A stretch of DNA of 6,790 nucleotides, taken from the NCBI GenBank assembly GCA_002496395.1, contig DAJQ01000034.1, forward strand, positions 9,507 through 16,296, read 5' to 3'. Position 1 is the first letter of the stretch. Each line of letters opens with the position of its first letter. Made by a program: the position numbers and the translations under genes. This DNA is from Methanocorpusculaceae archaeon UBA456. Its GTDB lineage: Archaea > Halobacteriota > Methanomicrobia > Methanomicrobiales > Methanocorpusculaceae. The notes under the pieces are model-generated. The model was not told the DNA's origin. It searched no databases and was given only the letters and a program-made list of their open reading frames with translations. Below are positions 1-6,643 of this stretch, one piece after another.

Positions 1-22
1 CATTTACTTCCGTTTTATTCAT
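1..22 (-). CDS. Possible start of a minus-strand gene running off the left edge
   Basis: On the minus strand an ATG at 22-20 opens a frame reading M-N-K-T-E-V-N before the window ends. A purine-rich GAAGG lies about six bases upstream, a weak but correctly placed ribosome binding site. Only seven codons are visible, so no function can be given. It would be the next gene in the same direction as the surface-glycan genes to the right, after a gap of 163 nt. The frame may also be fortuitous in this AT-rich stretch. Confidence 0.25.
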
Positions 23-185
23 ATTTTGCCTTCTTACGTACATCAGATATGAAATTATCTATTAAAGGTATGAGTAACTATTTTATCCATCAATTGTCTA
101 AATTTCGTATAAAGCATCTTTTATTTAAATATCCTTTTGAATATTGGGTTTTTATGCGATATCTAAGATAATTTATGTCTGCATA
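23..185 (-). promoter_or_regulatory. AT-rich intergenic region with possible TATA boxes
   Basis: This gap follows the stop of the 644-residue gene and precedes the possible gene start at 22. On the minus strand it holds TATA-like strings, CTTTATAC (114-107) and a TTTAAATA-like string near 120-128, either of which could serve as an archaeal box A for the gene to the left. No stable hairpin and no minus-strand T-run typical of an archaeal terminator is visible just after the stop at 186, so read-through from the right is possible. The sequence shows no more than this. Confidence 0.3.
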
Positions 186-2120
186 TTATTTTTTCTTATG
201 AAATTTATCTATGAAAACATCCGTACACTCTGAAAATGTTGGACCCAAAGCTCTCTTAACTACAAATGATGCTTTTTGTTTCCATGCATCTCTTTCCTCG
301 TTCGACATGAAAGTTATATTCGATGCTAAAATTCGAAGGTCTTCAGGAGTCGTCGCAACCCATCTGACATCTGGTGCAATATCCAACTTGTCAAGGTTGA
401 CAAATGTTTCTGATCTGACAAAGATCGGAGCAACGCCCATCTGGAGAGCTTCATAGCAAACGGTTGTGTAGGTATATAGCAGTATATCGGCTGATTGTAG
501 AAGAAGATCTATCGGTTCATTAGCGAATGTGATATTATCATAAGATAAGAGTGAACCAAGGTATTTTTTAACATCATCGATATTAACAAGGGGGTGGCAT
601 TTTATTATCATTTTATAATCATAATTGCCTCCAAATGCTTCTGCTGCTTTAGTGATGAGCTCAACTGAATCTCCAAAACCAATTGCAGTAGCAACCAGAA
701 TATTAACGGTTTTATCCTCTTTTATATTGTTAATATTATTCCTCTCTGGCTGTTCTTTCCAAAGATATGTATGTCGAAGTGCACACCCGGATATAACCTG
801 GTCTTCTGGCCTTCCTTCGCTTATCAATACGTCTCTATAAAGAGGTCCATTTGTCACAAGACGATCTGGAAGTGGACGGATAACATATTCTTTTTGTGAA
901 GGAAACATTGAGAGAACCATTCGGGAAAAGGTCACATTATCATACCCGACAATTCTTGTGTTGGGCATATGGCGTTTAACGGACCAGGCAAGTGCATGTT
1001 CCCAGCTATGGCCTTCAACTGTATGAATTATCTGCGAGGGCTTGATCCCAGCTGCTGCCAAACCAGCGATGAGAGGTTCATAAAGGAGTGTATCTGAGAG
1101 AGATTGGCGTGTTTTAGCAATATGTTCCATTGTTAATCTATAAGTGGGAATATCTCCGACAATGCTTGTCTCAGGTATTATTGGTATATAATGTGTAGCA
1201 GTTTTCTGACATTCACCCCACATTTTTTTATTGATAAACCAATCTGGATAGAAAAATCTCTCGCCGGTTTGATTTAGCATCTTAATGGTCTCCTCATATG
1301 AAGCGGTATAAAGCACTCGTGGAACATAGGCAACTTCGTAACCCTTTTCTTTGAGCATCTGTGGGAGGGGGCCCAGATATGGGTCTCTGTACGAGCCATC
1401 TGGTAAAAAATTGCGATGATCAACAAATGTAAAAAGAAGTATTGATCTCTCTCCAGAGAAGGGTTTAATATTCGTGTCAGTAATCTTACTAATTACCCTC
1501 TTTCGAAACTCAGGGTGAATTTCAAGTAGTTTTTTGTAATTATTTGATATATTTTCCACTTGCTGTATTGGTGGAAGTCTTCGCAGAATATATATTAATT
1601 GTCTTTTAATGACCTCTTTTGACATCTTTAGATAACTATTAATTTGAGATTTTTGAACTATCTTAGTTTTCATTCCATTTTTCGCAGCAAATGATAAAAT
1701 CTCCTTAAAAAGACCATTTGTTGAAGTGACAACCAATATTGGTTTATCAACCCCATTCGAAATCAGTTCTCTACCCACTGCAAGAAGGCAGATTCTCTCA
1801 TATAGCATGAAATATGGGTTTTTTGCCGGTAGTTCTGAAGCCCACCACTTCAGGGAGTCGTTTGAAAGGGATAGATCACCTATCCAATCGATAAATTGAG
1901 AGCGTAGATTATTTGCTGCAGCATCAAGCTGATCTGCAATTGGGATTCGTTTAATGTTTTCCGAAAGAAGACTTTCTATCTCGACTAACCAAGTGTTATC
2001 CTCTCCAAGATATATCCACTGGCGTATATTCAAAGCATCAAGTTTTCTTTGTAGGCTGGAAGGATTGATATCATCCTGAAGAGCAAGGAAAATAGTATTG
2101 TTTGTATTTTGAGATGTCAT
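186..2120 (-). CDS. Surface carbohydrate biosynthesis protein, GT-B-like (TIGR04326-like)
   Basis: This 644-residue soluble protein has no signal peptide or membrane segment. The first ~215 residues include a tryptophan-rich stretch (SLKWWASELPAKNPY, 89-103) that recalls the Leptospira-type surface carbohydrate biosynthesis family TIGR04326; that assignment is from memory and unconfirmed. The second half (about 225-640) looks like a GT-B-type sugar or polyol-phosphate transferase: a beta-strand opening (RSILLFTFVDHRN, 225-237), a histidine/glutamate patch VEGHSWEHA (368-376), and a C-terminal Rossmann-like half with IIKCHP (505-510) followed by a YTTVCYEAL helix (551-559), where nucleotide-sugar transferases often bind the donor. 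The ATG at 2120 has only a weak RBS (GGTAGGT, 2131-2125). Its base composition is AT-rich like the glycosyltransferase and methyltransferase to the right, but a plus-strand gene separates them. A role in building a surface or S-layer glycan is inferred; donor and acceptor are unknown. Confidence 0.7.
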   Translation of the reverse strand: MTSQNTNNTIFLALQDDINPSSLQRKLDALNIRQWIYLGEDNTWLVEIESLLSENIKRIPIADQLDAAANNLRSQFIDWIGDLSLSNDSLKWWASELPAKNPYFMLYERICLLAVGRELISNGVDKPILVVTSTNGLFKEILSFAAKNGMKTKIVQKSQINSYLKMSKEVIKRQLIYILRRLPPIQQVENISNNYKKLLEIHPEFRKRVISKITDTNIKPFSGERSILLFTFVDHRNFLPDGSYRDPYLGPLPQMLKEKGYEVAYVPRVLYTASYEETIKMLNQTGERFFYPDWFINKKMWGECQKTATHYIPIIPETSIVGDIPTYRLTMEHIAKTRQSLSDTLLYEPLIAGLAAAGIKPSQIIHTVEGHSWEHALAWSVKRHMPNTRIVGYDNVTFSRMVLSMFPSQKEYVIRPLPDRLVTNGPLYRDVLISEGRPEDQVISGCALRHTYLWKEQPERNNINNIKEDKTVNILVATAIGFGDSVELITKAAEAFGGNYDYKMIIKCHPLVNIDDVKKYLGSLLSYDNITFANEPIDLLLQSADILLYTYTTVCYEALQMGVAPIFVRSETFVNLDKLDIAPDVRWVATTPEDLRILASNITFMSNEERDAWKQKASFVVKRALGPTFSECTDVFIDKFHKKK

Positions 2121-2196
2121 TGCTACCTACCGTGTATTAGTGTAATTACCATAAATGCTTATAGATTGAGGTTTACTTGGCGAATGGATTTATCCC
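2121..2196. promoter_or_regulatory. Divergent promoter region between the surface-carbohydrate gene and the cyclase gene
   Basis: Both flanking genes start outward from this 76-nt gap, so it must hold or overlap two promoters unless one gene is read from further away. The best TATA-like string is CTTATAG at 2158-2164 (CTATAAG on the minus strand). Its centre lies about 36 nt from the cyclase ATG and about 41 nt from the ATG at 2120, so with the usual archaeal spacing of ~25 nt to the transcription start either leader would be short. A second A/T-rich string, ATAAATG (2151-2157), is an alternative for the minus strand. No inverted repeat suitable as an operator is evident. Confidence 0.4.
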
Positions 2197-2901
2197 ATGC
2201 GCATCCTTATCTCCCACCCACTCGACCGCTCCGCTCCCCTCTACCCGGGCACCCCGCCGCTCTCCATCAGCGAAGCAAAGTCCATCACGAAAAGTGATTC
2301 TTCAAACACAAGCTTCATCACATTCAGCAGCCATAGCGGCACCCACATCGATCTCCCCCGCCACTTCTGCCCTGGGGGTGCATACGTCACTGATATTCTC
2401 TCACCAGAAACTGTTTTCGCTCCTGTCTTCTGTATTGATCTTCCCATCGAGGGCGATCAGCCAATCACCCCGGACGATCTCAAACAGCCGCTATCCCAGA
2501 TCGATGGTATCCGGGATGCAGCTGCGCTCCTGATACGCACCGGCGCCTTCCGTCTCCGCGCCGAAGCGCCCGAACTGTATGCCTCAGTCCACCCATGGGC
2601 ACACCCTGAGCTCCCCGCATATCTCAGGGAGGTGTGCCCGCAGCTGCGCGTCTTCGGGCTGGACACCATCTCAATCGCAACCCCACTGCACCGTGAGGAG
2701 GGTCGCGCCGCGCACCGGGCGTTTCTCTGCGGCCCTAATCCGATACTCCTGCTCGAGGATCTTGATCTCTCATCAGAGAAGCTGCTTGATGGAGCGTTCA
2801 GACTCAGGCTTTACCCGATAGTATATGATGATCTGGATGGTGTGCCGGTGATTGCGGTGACGGATATGATGGGTACCGAGCATCACTCTTCCACGTTTTG
2901 A
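2197..2901 (+). CDS. Cyclase-family metal-dependent hydrolase (KynB-like)
   Basis: This 234-residue cytosolic protein belongs to the cyclase/kynurenine formamidase-like family (PF04199). The family hallmark HSGTHID-x3-H is complete at 46-56: H46, H50 and D52 fit the metal ligands and H56 the catalytic histidine. Further ligands probably come from H173 and E187 in the C-terminal part (AHRAFL, then LLLEDLDL). The N-terminal SHPLDRSAPLYPG (6-18) and the FGLDTISI strand (153-160) also match the family, and the length is normal. The ATG at 2197 is the only usual start codon after an in-frame stop at 2167-2169, and no good RBS precedes it, so a short-leader or leaderless transcript is likely. Family members hydrolyse arylformamides or related amides and lactones; no tryptophan-degradation gene is nearby, so the substrate here is unknown. 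The gene is GC-rich and sits in plus orientation among AT-rich minus-strand glycan genes. Confidence 0.88.
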   Translation: MRILISHPLDRSAPLYPGTPPLSISEAKSITKSDSSNTSFITFSSHSGTHIDLPRHFCPGGAYVTDILSPETVFAPVFCIDLPIEGDQPITPDDLKQPLSQIDGIRDAAALLIRTGAFRLRAEAPELYASVHPWAHPELPAYLREVCPQLRVFGLDTISIATPLHREEGRAAHRAFLCGPNPILLLEDLDLSSEKLLDGAFRLRLYPIVYDDLDGVPVIAVTDMMGTEHHSSTF

Positions 2902-2935
2902 TAGACTGTTTTCCCGATGAGTTCTGTCGAATCTG

Positions 2936-3970
2936 TTATAATCTCTCTTCTAGTATTTTTCTGTGGATATGAATCATTCGACTGATAAGGTATTTCCGAT
3001 CATATCTTTTTATCATATCTTCTCTTCCCCTCTCCCCCATCTTCTTACTCTCATCGGGATGCTCCTTCATCCATACGAGGGCATTGTATAATGCAGGAAT
3101 ATTCTTTGGAGGTATCAAGAGACCGGTAATGTTATCTTTTACTACCTCCGGACATCCGCCCACATTAGTTGCAATTACCGGTACTTCACAGGAGAGTGCC
3201 TCCATGAGAACAGTTGGAAGCCCTTCGGTGTAACTTGGAAGTACTAGGCAATTTGCTGCGTTTATCAGTATTGGTATCTTTTCTGGTTCAACTTCTCCAA
3301 TATCTATACAATTCTCAGGATGAACAGGTAGTATACCGTTACCAGCAAATATGAAAAGATCCTCGGGAAGGGCTTTTGCTGCTCTGATGAGTTCATGTAT
3401 TCCCTTCCAAGGGTGATATCTACCGATAAATAGGAAGATCGTGCGATCAATATTAAAATTGAATTCATTTTGGCAGGTCTTCTTTGTCATTGGAATAAAG
3501 TGACTTGTGTTTACCCCTACTGCAATCGCGGTAGATCGATCCGGATCAGCACCCATTCCAATTAAAATATGCCGCATCTCCTCGCTCACAGTTATAACAT
3601 AATTCGATCTCTGGATCATCCATTGAATCACAGCCTTGTGTAAAGGACTCTTAAAAGGAAAGATTCTAGCGTCATCACCATGAAATCTTAAAATAAGAGG
3701 CCTATTAAATTTTAAGAGGGAAGGAATAAAACTACTATGAGGAATATATTCTGCTTGGAAGATATCGATCTGATTGTTTAATGAAATGATGAAGCTTTTA
3801 TAATAAAAAGTTGAATAGGCTAAAGGAGAGGCACTTGTTTTTACAGCTTTTATAACTCGAACATCACTTTTTTCAAGATCATCAACCATACGTTTTATAA
3901 AAATACCTTTACTATCTTTTTCATCAGTTGGATACATATTAGCAAAAAGCCCTAGTGTATATTTTGACAT
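2936..3970 (-). CDS. Glycosyltransferase family 4 (GT-B fold)
   Basis: This 344-residue retaining glycosyltransferase transfers a sugar from a nucleotide-sugar donor to a growing glycan, probably on the cytosolic face of the membrane. The N-terminal Rossmann domain (about 1-165) opens with LGLFANMYPTDEKDSKGIF (6-24), a common beginning of family 4 enzymes, and has an acceptor-side RFHGDDAR loop (95-102). The C-terminal domain (about 175-344) holds the donor-binding FIGRYHPWKG (181-190, with R184 and K189) and a full EX7E motif, E249 to E257, within a stretch rich in glycines and prolines that ends in GGCPE (271-275). Length is typical for the family. The start ATG is preceded by GGTGA (3981-3977) six bases away, and the methyltransferase stop is only 12 nt upstream, so the two are translated from one transcript. 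No membrane segment is visible. The sugar and linkage cannot be told from sequence. Its end converges with the cyclase gene, 34 nt apart. Confidence 0.92.
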   Translation of the reverse strand: MSKYTLGLFANMYPTDEKDSKGIFIKRMVDDLEKSDVRVIKAVKTSASPLAYSTFYYKSFIISLNNQIDIFQAEYIPHSSFIPSLLKFNRPLILRFHGDDARIFPFKSPLHKAVIQWMIQRSNYVITVSEEMRHILIGMGADPDRSTAIAVGVNTSHFIPMTKKTCQNEFNFNIDRTIFLFIGRYHPWKGIHELIRAAKALPEDLFIFAGNGILPVHPENCIDIGEVEPEKIPILINAANCLVLPSYTEGLPTVLMEALSCEVPVIATNVGGCPEVVKDNITGLLIPPKNIPALYNALVWMKEHPDESKKMGERGREDMIKRYDRKYLISRMIHIHRKILEERL

Positions 3971-3982
3971 CGATGTTCACCG

Positions 3983-4690
3983 TTATTTTGCCAAAATCAT
4001 AAGGGAATAGCCACCGAGCAATCGTATAGTCAAATCGGAATTTAGATAATAAAGATATTTTCTTGGTATGTTGATAATTTTATCCTTTAACCCATAATTG
4101 TGCCCAAGAGAATATCCTGGAGTATAAAAAAAATCAATTACATCATAATTAAGCTCTATTAAGGTCTGAATAATAATATCCTTTGTAAAGAAATGAAGAT
4201 GACCTGAAATAACTCTTTGATTAATTATAAAATTTTTGTGTATTGCTGATAACGCAAAAAACTCAAGAGGTATATGAAATATTTTATATTCACTTCTTTC
4301 TTTTATATATCGTAAATATGTAAAATAATCTTCAAGATGTTCAATTACGTCGATTGATAAAGAAATATCAAAAAAATTGCTATTTTCGCATAGAAAATCC
4401 GTCAGATAAAAATTTAATCGTTCATTTTCCTTTTTCTTACAGATCATATATGCCTGAGGAGATATTTCATAACCATAAAAATAACAATTTTCATCTAGTA
4501 GATTCTGAAGTTGACGTAAAATCTCACCTGCTCCACACCCCACTTCACAAATCGATTTTGGTGATAACTTATTTCTCTGAATAATTTTCAGTATCTGGTT
4601 AGCTTTCCATTGAGAATCTTCGATAAACCAATTTGGATTATTATTTAGATACTCACCATTGAGGTATTTTTCAGGAATATTCATATTCAT
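3983..4690 (-). CDS. Class I SAM-dependent methyltransferase
   Basis: This 235-residue enzyme shows the Rossmann-type SAM-binding signature: motif I EVGCGAG (49-55), the acidic residue E75 after beta-2 (GYEIS), and DVIEHLED (114-121) as motif IV. The late HLHFFTKDII segment (164-173) is common in the methyltransf_11/23 group. The N-terminal YLNGEYLNNNPNWFIEDSQWKA (9-30) resembles methyltransferases of polysaccharide loci; this and the glycosyltransferase 12 nt downstream suggest that it methylates a sugar or a glycan intermediate. It has the lowest GC content of all genes in the window, a sign of separate origin from top6A immediately upstream. The ATG at 4690 is supported by a perfect GGAGGT eight bases away; a second ATG two codons later is less well placed. 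A small-molecule or protein substrate is not excluded. Confidence 0.88.
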   Translation of the reverse strand: MNMNIPEKYLNGEYLNNNPNWFIEDSQWKANQILKIIQRNKLSPKSICEVGCGAGEILRQLQNLLDENCYFYGYEISPQAYMICKKKENERLNFYLTDFLCENSNFFDISLSIDVIEHLEDYFTYLRYIKERSEYKIFHIPLEFFALSAIHKNFIINQRVISGHLHFFTKDIIIQTLIELNYDVIDFFYTPGYSLGHNYGLKDKIINIPRKYLYYLNSDLTIRLLGGYSLMILAK

Positions 4691-4698
4691 TCAATAGA

Positions 4699-4704
4699 AC
4701 CTCC
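4699..4704 (-). promoter_or_regulatory. Strong ribosome binding site of the methyltransferase gene
   Basis: GGAGGT on the minus strand, eight bases before the ATG at 4690, matches the core of the archaeal anti-Shine-Dalgarno perfectly. It fixes the start codon. In the 34 nt between the top6A stop and this gene no clear TATA box is seen, so translation probably initiates on a transcript coming from top6A. Confidence 0.75.
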
Positions 4705-4724
4705 ATTTCCTTGACAATAATTCA

Positions 4725-5846
4725 TCACACAACCCCCATCTCCGCGAGCCGCTTCGGCAGGTACTCCCCTGTCACAAAATCCAGCCCTCTCGCCGCAAAC
4801 GCCTGCTGTTCCGACTTCAGCCCCATCGACAACTGGAGATTGATCTGCTCGCGCCAATATTCAGTCGCAAACCGGGGATCCGATAGCTCCGCCTTCAGGG
4901 CGGCGATGTCCTGTTCACTGAGGGTGTCGGCGGGCAGATCGTAATCTCTGATGTCTGAAGGCTGGACGCCGATGAACTGGGCTGCCGGGGTGGCCAGGAG
5001 CTCGGACATATGCGCACTCTTGATCGAGCCGTAGGCGACCGAGGCATAGATCCGGTAACTCCAGGGGTCGCCGTCTGTGAAGATAAGGACCGGGAGTTTC
5101 AGCTCCTCGTTCAGCTTCTTCAGCATCCGCCGGGTCGACCGGGCCGGTTGGCCCTTCAGATGGACGAGGACACAGTTGTACTCCTCGTCAAAGCCATTCT
5201 CCTGGAGACGGGCATACATACCGCCGGTCTCCATCGCAATGACAAACTTCGCGTCATGATCGATAAATTCGACACTCCCGACATTGTTTGGGATCGCATA
5301 GCCGGCCTCCCCGACATCGTCCCGGCAATGAATCTCGCGGGCACCCCGGCGGGTCGTCTCCCGAATCCGGACCGGCCCGAATATCGTCGCCCCATCCTCT
5401 TCAGGCCGGAGATGGAAGGCCTCGCGTTCGAGTGCGGTGACGATCTCAAGGTCCTCGACGAGATAGTTGCTCTCATCCTGGGCAGTGAACTTCGCCTTCT
5501 TCCAGGACTCCGAGATATAGTACATCTCCCTGAGTGTTGATGAGCGGTTCTCTGTGAGCTGCCCTTTGAGGAACCCGATCACATAGGCCATCTTCAGGAG
5601 GTGTGTCGCACCACGAGCAGTTGAAGCGGCCCTGGTGCTCTCCCGCTCCCCGTACTTCCAGACCTCGGATGCATCATCATAGGTGATATTCTGCTTTGTC
5701 CGGGTCGGCAACCGGATCGAGGGGATCTCGCCATCTGCGATCTGGTCGTACCACCCCTGTGCTATCTCAACGAGGCGGCCGATTGTGTGTGTGTTCTTTT
5801 TCTGATCGCTCTCTGATATCTCTTTCAATGTGGGTTCCTCTGTCAA
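4725..5846 (-). CDS. top6A: DNA topoisomerase VI subunit A (Spo11-like)
   Basis: This is the DNA-cleaving subunit of the archaeal type IIB topoisomerase, which with the ATPase subunit Top6B relaxes and decatenates DNA by making a double-strand break. The winged-helix CAP domain carries REMYY (106-110), with Y110 the expected catalytic tyrosine by alignment with Spo11. The TOPRIM domain carries E206 (AMETGG) and the D258-x-D260 pair (FTDGDPW). The spacing tyrosine-to-glutamate and glutamate-to-aspartate fits the M. jannaschii enzyme, and 373 residues is a normal length, so the protein looks complete and active. The listed start is a TTG at 5846 with no RBS; a TTG at codon 7 (5828) has GAGGA seven bases upstream (5840-5836) and may be the true start, giving 367 residues. 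top6B is not adjacent: hepT-mntA lies upstream and a methyltransferase downstream. The gene is GC-rich compared with both neighbours. Confidence 0.96.
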   Translation of the reverse strand: MTEEPTLKEISESDQKKNTHTIGRLVEIAQGWYDQIADGEIPSIRLPTRTKQNITYDDASEVWKYGERESTRAASTARGATHLLKMAYVIGFLKGQLTENRSSTLREMYYISESWKKAKFTAQDESNYLVEDLEIVTALEREAFHLRPEEDGATIFGPVRIRETTRRGAREIHCRDDVGEAGYAIPNNVGSVEFIDHDAKFVIAMETGGMYARLQENGFDEEYNCVLVHLKGQPARSTRRMLKKLNEELKLPVLIFTDGDPWSYRIYASVAYGSIKSAHMSELLATPAAQFIGVQPSDIRDYDLPADTLSEQDIAALKAELSDPRFATEYWREQINLQLSMGLKSEQQAFAARGLDFVTGEYLPKRLAEMGVV

Positions 5847-5902
5847 AATCTTAATTTAAAGGTAATTATCTATCAGTTGATTGTTTAGATGGAATTAAAC
5901 TA

Positions 5903-5912
5903 CTTTATAAAA
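5903..5912 (-). promoter_or_regulatory. TATA box (box A) candidate for top6A
   Basis: The minus strand reads TTTTATAAAG here, close to the archaeal box A consensus, directly after the hepT stop. With a usual distance of about 25 nt, transcription would begin near 5880, giving a leader of some 35-50 nt before the TTG starts at 5846 or 5828. A second A/T string, TTTAAATTAAG (about 5861-5850), is too close to the start for a leadered transcript. The whole gap 5847-5912 is AT-rich and holds nothing else that I can identify. If correct, top6A is transcribed separately from the toxin-antitoxin pair. Confidence 0.45.
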
Positions 5913-6242
5913 TCACAATGCCTTTTTGAGTAATCCAACCAGAGGCGGGAGATCTTTTTTTACAGTGTCCCAGACAATTTCACTATTGATGTCAAAATAT
6001 CCATGAATAAGTCTGTTTCTCATTCCAATCATCTGACTCCATGGGATCTCAGGATGATCTAATTTATATTTTTTTGAAACGAGATTGGCTGCCTCACCAA
6101 TTATCTCAAGAAGTCTGATAAGTGCAAGGGAATAGACATCATCTCCTTGGAGGTCTTGTTTACATAACTCCTGAGAGATCTCAATCGCTTTTTCAGCCGC
6201 ATCAATTGCATGGCGAATGTACACTGTATCGTTATGTTGCAT
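5913..6242 (-). CDS. hepT: HepT-like HEPN-domain ribonuclease toxin
   Basis: This 109-residue all-helical protein belongs to the HepT/DUF86 HEPN family. Counting from the ATG at 6242, the catalytic RX4HXY motif is intact as RNRLIHGY: R75, H80 and Y82. R and H form the RNase active site of the toxin dimer, and Y82 corresponds to the tyrosine that MntA-type antitoxins AMPylate to switch the toxin off. The LLEIIGEAAN helix (about 44-53) is also a family signature. I chose ATG 6242 because a partial RBS, GTGA (6254-6251), lies eight bases upstream; the in-frame GTG at 6254 would add four residues but is itself part of that RBS. The start overlaps the end of mntA by 11 nt, so the two are translationally coupled with antitoxin first. 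Target RNA is unknown. Confidence 0.88.
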   Translation of the reverse strand: MQHNDTVYIRHAIDAAEKAIEISQELCKQDLQGDDVYSLALIRLLEIIGEAANLVSKKYKLDHPEIPWSQMIGMRNRLIHGYFDINSEIVWDTVKKDLPPLVGLLKKAL

Positions 6243-6540
6243 AACAGACTTCACACGAATTTATGACATCATCTCGGAAATATCTACTCAAATCTTCCGG
6301 TGTCCTGATATCGATCTTCCTTCCTCCAAAGAGTTTGGATAATTCTTCTTCCATTGAAAAAATTGTAAAGAATCCGGGTGTTTTACCCTCTTCAAACTCA
6401 ATGAGGATATCGATATCGCTATCCTTTGAAAAATCTTCCCTGAGGACCGATCCAAAAAGGGCCAGACTGCGAATATCATATTTTCTGCAGAAAGCTGCAA
6501 TCTCCTTATGGGGTATGGATATCCGTGGGGTGTGTGTCAT
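6232..6540 (-). CDS. mntA: MntA-like minimal nucleotidyltransferase antitoxin
   Basis: This 102-residue protein is a minimal nucleotidyltransferase of the DNA polymerase beta superfamily. The GSX10DXD signature is complete: G30-S31, then D42 and D44 (SDIDIL), with a third metal-binding carboxylate at D77 (KIDIRT). In characterised HepT/MntA pairs the antitoxin transfers AMP from ATP onto the tyrosine of the toxin's RX4HXY motif; both halves of that chemistry are present here. The protein is at the short end of the family but lacks no motif. ATG 6540 has GAGGT (6552-6548) seven bases upstream, and the stop lies inside hepT. The gene order antitoxin-toxin is usual. Nearby composition is intermediate between top6A and the glycan genes. 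A role in defence or in stabilising this locus is inferred. Confidence 0.88.
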   Translation of the reverse strand: MTHTPRISIPHKEIAAFCRKYDIRSLALFGSVLREDFSKDSDIDILIEFEEGKTPGFFTIFSMEEELSKLFGGRKIDIRTPEDLSRYFRDDVINSCEVCYAT

Positions 6541-6547
6541 AGGGAAG

Positions 6548-6585
6548 ACCTCATAGTATCTGTATTCAACTGGGAGATAAAAACT
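6548..6585 (-). promoter_or_regulatory. Promoter and RBS of mntA-hepT
   Basis: On the minus strand an AGTTTTTATCT string (6585-6575) resembles an archaeal box A about 40 nt before the mntA ATG. Transcription would start near 6553-6556, just ahead of the GAGGT ribosome binding site at 6552-6548. No clear inverted repeat for autoregulation is visible in this gap. Confidence 0.4.
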
Positions 6586-6604
6586 CTGTTGGAGAGTAGT
6601 TTTC

Positions 6605-6626
6605 GATTGGATACCTGGATTGGATA
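6605..6626 (+). repeat. Tandem GATTGGATA direct repeats
   Basis: GATTGGATA occurs at 6605-6613 and again at 6618-6626, a 13-nt period. A related ATTGGATTGG ends the window at 6781-6790, on the other side of the hairpin cluster. The repeats may be protein-binding sites or remains of flanking duplications; no other function can be read from them. Confidence 0.4.
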
Positions 6627-6643
6627 AGACCCACTCCGACTCC

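Noticed and set aside
211..456. 81-codon plus-strand frame opposite the 3' end of the surface-carbohydrate gene
   Set aside because: It is antisense to a long coding frame and has no recognisable domain or ribosome binding site.
2177..2821. Several open frames overlapping the cyclase gene on both strands
   Set aside because: They are low-complexity, rich in Ser/Pro/Arg, and show no domain, while the cyclase frame carries the complete family motif.
2902..2935. Terminator between the convergent cyclase and glycosyltransferase genes
   Set aside because: There is a short plus-strand TTTT at 2907-2912, but no hairpin and no longer T-run, so a terminator cannot be supported.
5010..5540. 176-codon plus-strand open frame opposite top6A
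   Set aside because: It lies fully antisense to a well-supported gene, has no recognisable domain, and is the sort of open frame expected opposite GC-rich coding sequence.
6263..6556. 97-codon plus-strand frame opposite mntA
   Set aside because: It mirrors the mntA coding sequence; mntA has the GSX10DXD motif, an RBS and overlap with hepT, and the plus frame has none of these.
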